A stretch of DNA of 64,000 nt, from NCBI GenBank assembly GCA_029778715.1, contig JAKOPT010000058.1, positions 1 to 64,000 on the forward strand, given 5' to 3'. Positions 26,156 through 35,572 of this stretch are shown in pieces; within the stretch, counting starts at the first letter, position 1, and each line of letters opens with the position of its first letter. The notes beneath the pieces are model-generated. The model worked only from the letters and a program-made list of their open reading frames with translations, was not told the origin of the DNA and ran no database searches. Made by a program: the position numbers and the translations under genes. The stretch comes from Actinomycetes bacterium. GTDB lineage: Bacteria; Actinomycetota; Actinomycetes; Actinomycetales; Dermatophilaceae.

Positions 26156-27130
26156 TCAGGGGCGTCTCAGCAACTCCCGGTCGTGATCGACCATGCGGGC
26201 GACGATCCCCTCGAAATCGACGCTGGGGCGCCAGCCGATGGCGGCCCGGGCCTTGCTCGCGTTCCCGACGAGAACGGCGGGATCGGCGGGCCGGAACAAC
26301 GCCGGATCGATGGTGACGTGTGCCCGCCACTTGTCGATGCCGACGTGCGCAAAGGCTGCCCGTACAAAGTCCTCGACCGAGTGCGCGCGCCCGGTGGCCA
26401 CGACGTAGTCAGCGGCCTCGGTATGCCGCGCGGCCCGGATGAGCGCGTCGACGTAGTCGGGTGCCCAGCCCCAGTCGCGGCGAGCGGCCAGGTTGCCCAG
26501 GGCGAGATGCCCGGCGCCGGTCTCGGCAATCTGGGCGACTGCGCTGGTGATCTTGCGGGTGACGAACGTCGCAGGTCGACGGGGCGACTCGTGGTTATAC
26601 AAAATGGCTGACACGGCGAAGAGGCCCTGGCACCGGAACACCTCGACGGCCTGGTGGGCCATCGCCTTGGCGACCCCGTAGGGGGACAGCGGGCGCAGCG
26701 GCGTCATTTCGTCCTGGGGAGCGGTCGAGGGTTGGCCGAACACCTCGGCGCTGCCGGCCTGGACGACGCGAACGGGCCGGCCCACCCGGCGCTGGAGCCG
26801 CAGCGCCCGATCGAGCAGCGCGACGGGTGCGACACCGCTCACCTCAGCGGTGAGCACTGGCGCGGCCCATGACTGTGCCACCGAACTCACACCGGCCAGG
26901 TTGTAGATCTCGTCGGGTTCGATCTCGTCGATGAGACGTCCGAGCCGCGCGTGGTCGGTCACGTCCACCTGGTGGTGGTTCAACGCGGCCGAGGGATCCT
27001 CGGGGGGTTCTTCCCGGGGAGCCGAGCCCGGGCGCACCAGCGCGTGCACGGCATACCCGTCGGCGAGCAAGCGCTCGACCAGATAGCTGCCGTCCTGTCC
27101 GGCAGCACCGGTGACCAGCGCTACGGGCAC
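26156..27130 (-). CDS. GDP-mannose 4,6-dehydratase paralog
   Basis: An extended SDR of 324 aa. It has the NAD(P) motif VTGAAGQDGSY, the S127/E129 pair in AGSAEVFG, the Y151-xxx-K155 in SPYGVAKAM, and NHESPRRP at about 179-186, a hallmark of GDP-mannose dehydratases. It follows gmd with two bases between and is clearly a diverged tandem copy. Such second copies may act as the reductase giving GDP-rhamnose or, if still a dehydratase, on another sugar. The intact active site argues that it is an enzyme rather than a relic. The GTG start begins the conserved strand directly. Confidence 0.85.
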   Translation of the reverse strand: MPVALVTGAAGQDGSYLVERLLADGYAVHALVRPGSAPREEPPEDPSAALNHHQVDVTDHARLGRLIDEIEPDEIYNLAGVSSVAQSWAAPVLTAEVSGVAPVALLDRALRLQRRVGRPVRVVQAGSAEVFGQPSTAPQDEMTPLRPLSPYGVAKAMAHQAVEVFRCQGLFAVSAILYNHESPRRPATFVTRKITSAVAQIAETGAGHLALGNLAARRDWGWAPDYVDALIRAARHTEAADYVVATGRAHSVEDFVRAAFAHVGIDKWRAHVTIDPALFRPADPAVLVGNASKARAAIGWRPSVDFEGIVARMVDHDRELLRRP

Positions 27131-27132
27131 GG

Positions 27133-28116
27133 TCAGCCCCGGCGGGCGTCGAGGGCGGCGAGATCGGAGACGACCATCATGGCGATCAACTCCTCGAAGG
27201 TGACGGTGGGCGCCCAGCCGAGGACGTCCCGGGCGCGGCTCGCGTCCCCGATGAGGAGGTCGACCTCGGCGGGGCGCATGAAGCGCGGGTCTTCGACGAT
27301 GTGGCGCTCCCAGTCCTCGATGCCGACGTGCCGGAACGCGACGTCGAGCAGGTCGCGGATCGAGTGGGTGCGACCGGTCGCCAGGACGTAGTCCCCGGCC
27401 GTCGGCTGCTGGAGCATCCGCCACATGCCCTCGACGTAGTCCCCGGCATACCCCCAGTCCCGCTGGGCGTCGAGGTTGCCCATCGGCAGCGGCGCGGTGC
27501 GGCCCCGGGCGAACTCGGCGACGGCCATGGTGACTTTGCGGGTGACGAACTCCGGGCCCCGGCGTGGCGACTCGTGGTTGAAAAGGATGCCGCTGCTCGC
27601 GTGCATGCCGTAGGACTCTCGGTAATTGATCGTCATGTAGTGGCCGAATACCTTGGCCACGCCGTAGGGCGAGCGGGGCCAGAGCAGGGTCTGCTCGTTC
27701 TGGGGGACGGCCTGAACCTTGCCGAACATCTCCGAACTGCTCGCCTGGTAGAAGCGGACCCGGCCCGGGTCGCCCGCGGAGTGCAGCCGGACGGCCTCGA
27801 GCAAGTTGAGCACGCCGTTGCCGGTCACCTCGGTGGTGACGTGGGCGTTCTGCCACGAGTAGGCGACGAACGAGACGGCGCCGAGGTTGTAGACCTCGTC
27901 GGGGGCGCTGGCGTTGAGGGCGCGCAGCAGGCTGGAGAGGTCGGTGAGGTCCCCGGTGTGGAGGTGGACCTCGGGAACGATGGATTCGACGAGGGCGCGC
28001 TTGGGGTTGTTCTGCCCCCGGATGATGCCGTGAACCTCGTACCCCTTGCCGAGGAGCAACTCGGACAGGTAGAGGCCGTCCTGGCCGGTAATGCCCGTGA
28101 TGAGGGCGCGCTTCAT
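27133..28116 (-). CDS. gmd: GDP-mannose 4,6-dehydratase
   Basis: Makes GDP-4-keto-6-deoxy-mannose, precursor of GDP-fucose, GDP-rhamnose or perosamine. It has 327 aa: the Rossmann motif ITGITGQDGLYLSELLL, the catalytic triad region SSSEMFG (S127/S128, E129), Y151 and K155 in SPYGVAKVFGHYM, and NHESPRRG at 180-187. An AGGA sequence about eight bases before the ATG is the ribosome site. The fucosyltransferase-like gene at 43818 would use a product of this branch if GDP-fucose is made. No obvious GDP-fucose synthase is present, but the adjacent paralog could be the reductase. Confidence 0.93.
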   Translation of the reverse strand: MKRALITGITGQDGLYLSELLLGKGYEVHGIIRGQNNPKRALVESIVPEVHLHTGDLTDLSSLLRALNASAPDEVYNLGAVSFVAYSWQNAHVTTEVTGNGVLNLLEAVRLHSAGDPGRVRFYQASSSEMFGKVQAVPQNEQTLLWPRSPYGVAKVFGHYMTINYRESYGMHASSGILFNHESPRRGPEFVTRKVTMAVAEFARGRTAPLPMGNLDAQRDWGYAGDYVEGMWRMLQQPTAGDYVLATGRTHSIRDLLDVAFRHVGIEDWERHIVEDPRFMRPAEVDLLIGDASRARDVLGWAPTVTFEELIAMMVVSDLAALDARRG

Positions 28117-28197
28117 AGGGGTGATCCTTCGGCGTTGGGTTCTCGAATTGTCGCAGATGTAGGCCGCGGGGTCGCTCGCCGCCGGCGGTCGCGCGGT

Positions 28198-29013
28198 TCA
28201 GCTGCCCACGCGCGGGGCGGAGACGTAGACCTCGCCGAGATGGGCCCCCACCCCGAGGAACCGGGCCGCCAACCGCCGGAACTCCTCGGGATCGCCCGTC
28301 GTGGTGAACCCGTGGCTCGGGGCCGCCAACCCGTCGGGACGCAGCAGCCCGCCGTCGGCGAGCACCCGGTAGACGTCCTTGGCGGTCTCCTCGGCCGAGG
28401 AGACGAGAGTCACCGACTCACCCATCACGTACTGAATGACCCCGGTGAGCAGCGGGTAGTGGGTGCAGCCGAGGACGAGGGTGTCGACCCCGCGGGAGCG
28501 GATCGGGTCGAGGTAGTCGTGGGCGACCCCGACGAGTTCGGCGCCACCGGTGACCCCTTGCTCGACGAACTCGACAAACCGCGGGCACGGTGCGCTCACC
28601 AGATCGAGGTGGGGTGCGGCGGCGAACGCGTCGGGGTAGGCCCCCGACTGGTGGGTGCCGACCGTCGAGATCACGCCCACCTTGCCGTTGCGGGTCGCGG
28701 CCACGGCCCGCCGCACGGCCGGGCGGATGACCTCGACGACGGGCACGGCATACCGTTCCCGGGCATCGTGGAGAACGGCAGCGCTCGCGGTGTTGCACGC
28801 GATGACGAGGATCTTCACGCCGTGATCGACAAGCCGGTCGAGACACTCCAGAGCGAAGGCGCGGGTTTGGGCGATCGGGCGCGGGCCGTAGGGCGCCCGG
28901 GCGGTGTCGCCGAAGTAGGCGACGGATTCATGGGGGAGTTGGTCGAGGATCGCCCGGGCGACGGTGAGCCCGCCGTACCCGGAGTCGAAAATCCCGATCG
29001 GCGAATCACCCAC
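28198..29013 (-). CDS. murI: glutamate racemase
   Basis: Makes D-glutamate for peptidoglycan. It has 271 aa with [34 protein letters not shown] (first catalytic cysteine) and [12 protein letters not shown] (second), plus [14 protein letters not shown], all family signatures. It is an essential cell-wall gene stranded at the end of the polysaccharide operon, 40 bases after the GT2 gene. TACCCT six bases before the GTG suggests its own leaderless promoter, so it need not depend on the operon. The longer frame to 29367 has no conserved content. Confidence 0.96.
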   Translation of the reverse strand: MGDSPIGIFDSGYGGLTVARAILDQLPHESVAYFGDTARAPYGPRPIAQTRAFALECLDRLVDHGVKILVIACNTASAAVLHDARERYAVPVVEVIRPAVRRAVAATRNGKVGVISTVGTHQSGAYPDAFAAAPHLDLVSAPCPRFVEFVEQGVTGGAELVGVAHDYLDPIRSRGVDTLVLGCTHYPLLTGVIQYVMGESVTLVSSAEETAKDVYRVLADGGLLRPDGLAAPSHGFTTTGDPEEFRRLAARFLGVGAHLGEVYVSAPRVGS

Positions 29014-29019
29014 CGATCT

Positions 29020-29025
29020 AGGGTA
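29020..29025 (-). promoter_or_regulatory. putative -10 for leaderless murI
   Basis: TACCCT on the minus strand sits six bases before the murI GTG, in the 40-base gap after the GT2 gene. It would let an essential gene be expressed independently of the polysaccharide operon. Confidence 0.45.
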
Positions 29026-29053
29026 AGGGGTGCGGCAACCGCGGTCGGCCAGG

Positions 29054-29986
29054 TCAGAAGCCGCTGTCGGTCTCGTCGGGATGGTGCCGACCCGCGACCG
29101 CTGCGGACTCGACGGTGAACGCGACGAGTTTCTCCGCGGCATACCGGGGGAGCGGGTCGGCCAGAGCGTCGGCGAGCCGGGCCAGCCGTTCGATGCCGCG
29201 CGGACCGAGCCGAGTCCCGGTGGCGGCCACGGTGCGCCCCCACAGTCCGGTCGGGGGGCCCGCCGCGCCGAGCGGGGCGCTGCCGTGGAGGGTTTCGAAG
29301 GTATGCCGTGCCGCTCCCGAGTGATAGGCCCGCCGGGCACGGATCGCGGTGGTTGTTGCTGCCCCATGGTGGGGCGCCTCGAGAGCGGAGTCGAGGAGGA
29401 TCGGTATGCCGTCCCGGTGGAGCCGGTAGCCCCAGTCGACGTCCTCGAAGCCGTAGGCGCGATAGGCCAGATCGTAGGGTCCGATGCGGCGGTAGGTGTC
29501 GGCGCGCACGGAGACGTTGGCGCCCCAGAGCCGCCAGCGCTGATCCGGGGGCATCGCGTAGGCCTGCCGGCGAAACATCGCGTCGCGCGTCGCGCCGTAG
29601 ACCCGGGCGTAGGGGGTGTCGGGCAGCACGTTGGGGCAGAGCCCGATCACACCGACCGGGCCGGCAGCATGCTGGGCCACATGGCGGGCGACGTGCTCGG
29701 GTCGGGGTTCGAGGTCGTCGTCGCAGCGAATGAGGATGTCGCCACGGGCCGTCTCGAATCCGGCGTTGAGCGCGGCCGAGCGCCCCCGGTTGTCCGGGAA
29801 TTCGACGATGGTGAGGTCGAGGTGGGCGGTCCAGGCGGTCGCGGCGGCCCGGGAGTTGTCGATGTCACCGTCGAGGACGACGACGACTTCGAGATCGGCA
29901 TGGGTTTGCTGGGCGAGGGCGCCGAGAAGAACGGGAAGGCGAGTCGCCCCACCGCGGCTGGGGATGATGAGGGAGGCGGAGGTCAT
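29054..29986 (-). CDS. glycosyltransferase family 2
   Basis: A GT-A enzyme of 310 aa adding a sugar to the growing repeat unit. It has [51 protein letters not shown] and [14 protein letters not shown], where CDDD is the D-x-D metal site, and the acceptor-side [15 protein letters not shown] (ED-x-D catalytic region). It starts at an ATG overlapping the upstream GT4 stop (ATGA). The donor sugar cannot be predicted. It is the last of the coupled glycosyltransferase genes before murI. Confidence 0.9.
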   Translation of the reverse strand: MTSASLIIPSRGGATRLPVLLGALAQQTHADLEVVVVLDGDIDNSRAAATAWTAHLDLTIVEFPDNRGRSAALNAGFETARGDILIRCDDDLEPRPEHVARHVAQHAAGPVGVIGLCPNVLPDTPYARVYGATRDAMFRRQAYAMPPDQRWRLWGANVSVRADTYRRIGPYDLAYRAYGFEDVDWGYRLHRDGIPILLDSALEAPHHGAATTTAIRARRAYHSGAARHTFETLHGSAPLGAAGPPTGLWGRTVAATGTRLGPRGIERLARLADALADPLPRYAAEKLVAFTVESAAVAGRHHPDETDSGF

Positions 29987-31077
29987 CGGCACGATCCTTG
30001 TCCGGCGCGGGCGACGCACCCGTGAAGCAACCGCAGGAAGGCCGCCTCCCCCACGGCTGGGGAGTAGTGAGTGACCCACCGGTCGTAGGCCGCCGCGGCG
30101 ATGTCCTCACGTTCGCTGGCAGTGGTGCCGAGGAAGGAACGCAAGGCCGCGACGAGGGAGTCGACGTCGCCGGCCCGGGCCACCCAGGGGTGATCCGGGC
30201 CGACCACCTCGGGCAGTGCCCCGGCGTCGGAGACGACGACAGGCACCCGGGCCGACATGGCCTCTGCCGCCACCAGTCCGAAGGACTCGGCCACCGTCGA
30301 GGGCACCACGAGGACGTCGACGAGGTCGAACAACACCTCGGGGCTGATCCACCCCAGTCGCTCGACCGACGGGCCCAGCCGGTCGAGTGCTGCCTCCAGT
30401 TGCCGACGCTGCTCGGGGGTGACGAAGCGCGACTCTCCGGCCACGAGCAGGCGCACCCCCGCCCCCTGGCCGACGAGCGCCTCGATGGCGTCGAGGAGAA
30501 CGACGATGCCCTTTTCCGGGGCGAGCCTGCCGATGAAACCGAACGTCGCCCCGGCGGCTGGCGGTTCCGTCGCGCGAGTGCGGCGGACCGGTGCGTGCCA
30601 GTTGGGCAGCACGATGGCGCCCCCGGCCCGGCGCTGCAGAGACCGCGAGGGCACAACCGTGGCGAGGGCCCCGCGCCGACCGAGCACCGCAGCGCTGTGT
30701 TGCAGCAGTCCTTGCGGACCCCGGTGCAGGTGAACGACGCGCCCCGTGTGCCCCGTCGTCGCCACGGTGGGGACCAGCCCGTTGGCCCAGAGCAGACCCC
30801 GACGACGGCGGTCCCAACGCCGCAGATCGGCCACGTAGGAACGCCGGTCCGGCGCCAAGACCACGGTGTCCACGCCGAGCGCCTCGGCCTTGGCCACGAC
30901 CCCGCCAGGGTGCGCGGGAGCAACGACGGTCACGGCATACCCCGCCTGCGCCGCGGCGCGCGCCATGGCGAGCAGCATGACCTCACCCCCGCCCACGTCC
31001 CCGTTGTTGGCGGCGAACGTCACCGGTATGCCGCCTGGCGCAGCAGCGCTAGAAGACACGGTCGGTTGATTTCTCAC
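29983..31077 (-). CDS. glycosyltransferase family 4
   Basis: A GT-B retaining transferase of about 364 aa. The N-terminal domain has NNGDVGGGEVMLLAMARAAA, and the C-terminal domain has FGFIGRLAPEKGIVVLLDAI and VLVVPSTVAESFGLVAAEAM, the E-x7-E motif region binding the nucleotide sugar. I chose the GTG at 31077, with GAGG five bases upstream, which overlaps the Wzy-like gene by 29 bases. A GTG at 31059 is an alternative. The donor is unknown. It is coupled to both neighbours. Confidence 0.9.
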   Translation of the reverse strand: MRNQPTVSSSAAAPGGIPVTFAANNGDVGGGEVMLLAMARAAAQAGYAVTVVAPAHPGGVVAKAEALGVDTVVLAPDRRSYVADLRRWDRRRRGLLWANGLVPTVATTGHTGRVVHLHRGPQGLLQHSAAVLGRRGALATVVPSRSLQRRAGGAIVLPNWHAPVRRTRATEPPAAGATFGFIGRLAPEKGIVVLLDAIEALVGQGAGVRLLVAGESRFVTPEQRRQLEAALDRLGPSVERLGWISPEVLFDLVDVLVVPSTVAESFGLVAAEAMSARVPVVVSDAGALPEVVGPDHPWVARAGDVDSLVAALRSFLGTTASEREDIAAAAYDRWVTHYSPAVGEAAFLRLLHGCVARAGQGSCR

Positions 31078-32209
31078 CGATGCCTCGCACCAGTTCACGC
31101 GGATTGATGGCATGGCGCATGGCCAGCCCGACGGCCACGGCCCCCGGTGCCCGGAGGAACGCCTCTCCGAGCCCCGTGGCGCAGATGAGCAGGGCGATGA
31201 GCGCGGCCTCGTGCCAAGGGTGATGATCTGCTGGGGGGAGACGAAGCATCCACATGATGACGAGGGCGAGAAGAACCAGGAGGAGGCCGAGGAGGACCCA
31301 GCCGCCGTTGTTGCGGACGGCGAGGTAGGCGTTGTGGAAGTAGAAGAGGCGCTCTTGGACCTTGACCTGGGCAGTGCCTGGCCCACGACCGATCCACGGA
31401 TGCATATCAACCAACTGTTGGGCAGCCGCATCAATGCGTTGCCGCAGGGCGTCGCTGCCGGCGCGCTCGGCGAAGGGCCCCCAACTCTTGAGTCGATCGA
31501 GCCAGTCCTGGAACAGGTACGCGGCCAAGGCAACGATGGCGACCGACATCGTCGGTGAGGCTCGGCGTCGCACGGCAAACCAGACCGCGCCCACCGACAT
31601 GGCCATGATCGACGTTCGCGACCAGGTGAGGACAAGGCAGAGGGTGAGGAGCGCAAGGAGGAGGCGGCGGGGCCAACCGCTGCGTACGCCCACGAGCGCG
31701 ATGGCGCCCATGACCGAGATGAAGTAGCCCGCCTGGTTGGGGTCGGGCCAGATGTAGCCGGTGAGGCGTCCGGGATAATTGTTGTCCCCGATGTCGAGGT
31801 AGTAACTCGCCAAACCGGCGAGGCAGCCGAGGACGACGCCAACGCCGACACCGCGAGACAGGCTCAGTCGGTCGAGTCGGCCCGTGGCGATCACGAGGGT
31901 GGTCAACGCCCACAGGGAGAAGTACCCGAGTTCCTGGTAGGTGCGCAGCCCGTTGTAGAGCATGGAGAGCGCCATCCAGCCGCTCATCACCACGAGGATC
32001 GTGGGGTACCACCACGGCAGCCGGTCGCCGGCCGGAGGCTTCCGCAGGGTGGCGAGGGCGAGGCAACCCATGAGGGCGTACATGTTGACGGAGAAGGGCC
32101 CGACCACCATCGGGATGGGAAGCAACGCCCCGAGGACGAAGTCGGGGATCCGTGACCCCTCCAGTTCCTTGGTGCGCAGATGGTCGTAGGCGCTCGCCAC
32201 GGTCGTCAT
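31049..32209 (-). CDS. O-antigen ligase/polymerase-like membrane protein (Wzy-like)
   Basis: A polytopic membrane protein of 386 aa with about ten hydrophobic helices and a larger outside loop. The loop holds IDAAAQQLVDMHPWIGRGPG, a polar segment with the R/H residues typical of Wzy/WaaL proteins, then a YFHNAYLAV stretch matching the H-N-x-x-L motif of the O-antigen ligase fold. It probably polymerises lipid-linked repeat units on the outer face. Its ATG overlaps the stop of the upstream GT4 gene. Low sequence conservation in the family makes polymerase versus ligase undecidable. Confidence 0.82.
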   Translation of the reverse strand: MTTVASAYDHLRTKELEGSRIPDFVLGALLPIPMVVGPFSVNMYALMGCLALATLRKPPAGDRLPWWYPTILVVMSGWMALSMLYNGLRTYQELGYFSLWALTTLVIATGRLDRLSLSRGVGVGVVLGCLAGLASYYLDIGDNNYPGRLTGYIWPDPNQAGYFISVMGAIALVGVRSGWPRRLLLALLTLCLVLTWSRTSIMAMSVGAVWFAVRRRASPTMSVAIVALAAYLFQDWLDRLKSWGPFAERAGSDALRQRIDAAAQQLVDMHPWIGRGPGTAQVKVQERLFYFHNAYLAVRNNGGWVLLGLLLVLLALVIMWMLRLPPADHHPWHEAALIALLICATGLGEAFLRAPGAVAVGLAMRHAINPRELVRGIGEKSTDRVF

Positions 32210-33315
32210 CGAACGGTCACCTCCCGGTAGAGGTCGGCGATACGGGCGCACATGTCGTCAATTGTGGGCCAGGACACGGGCAGCGTGGGCCGCACGCCCG
32301 GGTCGAGCCCCTGTTCGCGCAGCCGCCGCGCCACCGCACTGTGATCGGTGGCCGGCACGAGGCACTGCGCGGGAAGGAGTTCGGGGTTGCCGCCAACGGC
32401 GGTGGCCACCACTCCCAGCCCGTGAGTTTGGGCATCGAGGAGGGAGTACGAGCAGTTCTCCCACCGCGAGAGCTGCGCCAGGACATCACCGGTCGCGAGC
32501 ACCTCGTCCGCGGGCACGAAACCGGGCAACCTCACCCGCTCCGCCAAGCCCAGCCGCGACACGAGACGGGTCATCTCCGAGGCGAGTGGCCCGGTGCCGG
32601 CGAGGGTGAGGCGTGCGCTCGGCTCACCGGCCGCGAGGACGGCGAAGGCGCGAACCAGGTGATCGAGGCCCTTCTCCGGCGCCAATCGGGCGAGGGAGAC
32701 GATATGCAGGCCGGGGTGACGCGCGCGCGAGTGGGGGACGGGGTCGATCCCGTTCGGGATCACCTCGATGCGCACACCGGCCCCGGGATGCCACTTCCGG
32801 CGCACCACTTCGGCCGTCGAGGCGGACACGGCGATCAGGGCATCGGCCCGGCGCAACCGCCCGGCGTGGGCCAGGGCCCGCAGTCGCGAGCGCCACGCGC
32901 TGCCGTGGTAGACGAGGTCGTCTCCGGCGATCCCGTGCTCGGTCGTCACGACCGCGACCGGCATCCCGGGGATTGCGAGGGTCAGACAGAGGTCAGCAAA
33001 GGCCAGGTGTGAGTGGACGATCCGGGGCCGGAGGCTCTGCACCACCCGGCGAATCTCGTGGGCCGCACGGGCGATGCCGCTCCCGGGGTCGACGGCCGCC
33101 GTCAGGACCGCTGCTCCGGCCGCAGTGAGGAGATTCGCCAATTCGCCTGGCGGGCAGAGAAACACCAGCCTCCAGCCGGGTATGCCGTGGCGGGCCACGT
33201 CGAGTACGTGCCGGCCGACGCCGGCATACTCACTCACCGGGATGACCCAGAGGGCGGTCGGCGCAGACAGCGGGGCGCCCGCTCCATCGGAACGGACGGC
33301 ATACGACATCGTCAT
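32206..33315 (-). CDS. glycosyltransferase family 4
   Basis: A GT-B enzyme of about 369 aa. It has PVSEYAGVGRHVLDVARHG, IVHSHLAFADLCLTLAIPG, VIPNGIDPVPHSRARH, IVSLARLAPEKGLDHLVRAF and the sugar-nucleotide pocket QLSRWENCSYSLLDAQTHGL, where the usual first glutamate of E-x7-E aligns with the E of WENC. Starts at GTG 33321, ATG 33315 and ATG 33309 are all possible; I use 33315. It lies 13 bases or fewer after the NeuB fusion gene. The donor sugar is unknown. Confidence 0.88.
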   Translation of the reverse strand: MTMSYAVRSDGAGAPLSAPTALWVIPVSEYAGVGRHVLDVARHGIPGWRLVFLCPPGELANLLTAAGAAVLTAAVDPGSGIARAAHEIRRVVQSLRPRIVHSHLAFADLCLTLAIPGMPVAVVTTEHGIAGDDLVYHGSAWRSRLRALAHAGRLRRADALIAVSASTAEVVRRKWHPGAGVRIEVIPNGIDPVPHSRARHPGLHIVSLARLAPEKGLDHLVRAFAVLAAGEPSARLTLAGTGPLASEMTRLVSRLGLAERVRLPGFVPADEVLATGDVLAQLSRWENCSYSLLDAQTHGLGVVATAVGGNPELLPAQCLVPATDHSAVARRLREQGLDPGVRPTLPVSWPTIDDMCARIADLYREVTVR

Positions 33316-33328
33316 CGGCACCCGGGGC

Positions 33329-35572
33329 TCAGAACCACTGCTCGAGTCGGTCGAGGGCGACCCAGAAGCCTTCGCCGTTGTTGACGTGGCCCTGCCAGAT
33401 CTCGGGAATGAAACTCACGCCCGGCGCCAAGGCGTCGAGTTGCCGCGCGAGGAGCGGCCAGTCGATGTCGCCCTCGCCGACCTGCACGCCTTCCCCGTCG
33501 ACCCCGGTGGCGTCGACGAGGTGGAGGTGATCGGCGTGTGGGGCGAGCAACTCGACATAGTCGGCGAACGAGGCGCCGGCGAAGTTGGCGGCGAGTTTGG
33601 AGTGCGAGACGTCCAAGCAGAGGCGGCGCCCGGTGTTCGCGGCCCACTCCGCGGTGTCGCGTGCCCCGACGAACAGGTTGCAGAAGAGTTGCCCCCCCAT
33701 GTACCAGGGGAACGGTGGCAGCGTCTGCGCGCACAGGCGGACCCCGGAGTCGTCGACCTGGCGCAGCCCGGCCTCGACCCGGGCATACATGTCGGGGAGT
33801 TCGTCGGGGGGGACGTGCCGGTCGTGGGTGAAGCCGCCGAGGCTGGAGATGACCACCGGGTCGACGTCGGTGGTGAACCAGCGCCGCAGCGAGCGGGTCA
33901 GGTCGATGACGCCCTGCAACTCCTCGATGGAACGCTGCCAGTGGGCGTCGTCCTCGCTGGCCATGTTGAGGATGAAGTCGCCGCTGAACAGGTCGGGCGC
34001 GTGGCAGGCGTAGCCCATCGGCAGGCGCTCGGCGAAGATCGTCGCCGGGTCGATCTCGAGATCCTTGTAGGAGAAATGGAACTCGAGAAAGTCCGGTGTC
34101 GCGTGCTCGGTCATCGCGGCGATGTCGTGGTAGCGGACCGGCAGCCCCCAGGGCCGGCGGAACGAGTAGGCCCGCCCGCGGGCGACGTCGTCGGTGAGGT
34201 CGGTGGCGTAGAAGAAGTCGCCGGCGGCCAGGGCGCGATTGGCCCGTCGTCCCACGAGCCGGGGCAGGGCGTTGGGTTGGAGCCCGCGCCCGGGGCTTTT
34301 GACGTCGACCTTGTCGGCGGTGATCGTCTCGCCGGCCGCGATGTCGGTGGCGGCGACGAGCGACTTGGCGAGGTTGACCCGGTTCATCATCTCGCCGGTG
34401 GAGACCCCCCTGGCGGCGGCGGTGCCCAGCGCCGCCTCGACCTCACGGATCTGGGTCACCATTGCGGCGAACTCCGCGGGCAACAGCGAGACCTTGTGGT
34501 CGTTGCCCTCCATCCCCCGGTCGATCGTGAAGTGCTTTTCAATGATGCTCGCCCCGAGGCCAATCGCGGCGATGGGGACGTGGAAGCCGCGTTCGTGGCC
34601 GCTGTAGCCGATCGGGCAGTCGCCGAGTTCGGCGAGCCGGGTGAGGTAGCGCAGGTTGACGTCTTTGAACGGCGCAGGGTACGTCGACTGGCAGTGCAGG
34701 AGGGCGTATGCCGTGCCGCTGGCCTTGAGCAGGGCGACGGTCTCGGCGATCTCACCCTCGGTCGACATCCCGGTCGAGAGGACCATCGGGGTGCCGGAGC
34801 GGGCGGCATACCGAAGGAGGTCGTGGTTGGTCAGGTCGGCGGAGGCGAACTTCAGGGCCGGGATGCCGTACTCGACGAGGGCGTCGACACTCGGGATATC
34901 CCACGGGGTGCACATGACGTCGATGTCGCGGGCGCGGGCATGGTCGAAGACCTCGAAGAGCTGGGGTGCGGTGAGGTTGAAGCGGGTGAGCAGGTCAAGG
35001 GTGTACTGCGGACCGAGATCCTCACCGGCGGAGGAGCCGCCGGCACCGCGGTAGAGCGCGTCGAGGTCGCGCAACTGGAACTTGACGACGTCGGCGCCGG
35101 CCTCTTGGGCCAGGTCGACGAGGTGCTTGGCCAGGTCGACCGAGCCGTTGTGGTTGATCCCGATTTCGGCGATGAGCAGGCTCGGGTGGCCCGGGCCGAC
35201 CTCGTGGCGCCCAATGCGGAGGGTGTCGCTGCGGTTCACCGCGATGGCGACGAGATGGCCGCGGGCATCGAGGAGCGGGAGATGGTCGATGGGCCCGGTG
35301 AAGGCGCTGCTTATCTGATCGGGGGTGGCATCGGCAGCGAGGGAGCGCGGGGTGGTGTGAGCGACCTCGCGGCACGGTCGGGACAGGTCCACGTCACTCT
35401 GGCGGGCCACCCAGCGCCGGAAGTCGCCGTCGGTGAGGGAGCCGACCAGGTGACCGTGCTCGGAGACGACGAAGATGATCCGGGCCTTGTTGGCGGTGAT
35501 CTTCTCCAGGGCACGCAGAATCGGGTCTTCGCCGTAGACGACGAAGGGGGTGAGGGTGCGTTCGATGATCAT
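33329..35572 (-). CDS. CBS-NeuB-SAF-sugar isomerase fusion, nonulosonate synthase-like
   Basis: A four-part fusion of 747 aa. Residues 1-120 hold two CBS repeats (IIFVVSEHGHLVGSLTDGDF; HLPLLDARGHLVAIAV). Residues 130-400 are a NeuB synthase barrel: LLIAEIGINHNGSVDLAKH, KFQLRD, KFASADLTN, LSTGMST, CQSTYPAP, GYSGHERG and EKHFT, the residues that condense PEP with a hexosamine-type sugar. Residues 405-460 are the SAF antifreeze-like lid. From about 475 a xylose-isomerase/endonuclease IV-like TIM barrel follows (LCLDVSHSKL, HADHLHLVDATG, SFIPEIWQGH). It probably builds a nonulosonic acid, with CBS allowing nucleotide control. The ATG overlaps the NeuA-like stop. Confidence 0.88.
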   Translation of the reverse strand: MIIERTLTPFVVYGEDPILRALEKITANKARIIFVVSEHGHLVGSLTDGDFRRWVARQSDVDLSRPCREVAHTTPRSLAADATPDQISSAFTGPIDHLPLLDARGHLVAIAVNRSDTLRIGRHEVGPGHPSLLIAEIGINHNGSVDLAKHLVDLAQEAGADVVKFQLRDLDALYRGAGGSSAGEDLGPQYTLDLLTRFNLTAPQLFEVFDHARARDIDVMCTPWDIPSVDALVEYGIPALKFASADLTNHDLLRYAARSGTPMVLSTGMSTEGEIAETVALLKASGTAYALLHCQSTYPAPFKDVNLRYLTRLAELGDCPIGYSGHERGFHVPIAAIGLGASIIEKHFTIDRGMEGNDHKVSLLPAEFAAMVTQIREVEAALGTAAARGVSTGEMMNRVNLAKSLVAATDIAAGETITADKVDVKSPGRGLQPNALPRLVGRRANRALAAGDFFYATDLTDDVARGRAYSFRRPWGLPVRYHDIAAMTEHATPDFLEFHFSYKDLEIDPATIFAERLPMGYACHAPDLFSGDFILNMASEDDAHWQRSIEELQGVIDLTRSLRRWFTTDVDPVVISSLGGFTHDRHVPPDELPDMYARVEAGLRQVDDSGVRLCAQTLPPFPWYMGGQLFCNLFVGARDTAEWAANTGRRLCLDVSHSKLAANFAGASFADYVELLAPHADHLHLVDATGVDGEGVQVGEGDIDWPLLARQLDALAPGVSFIPEIWQGHVNNGEGFWVALDRLEQWF

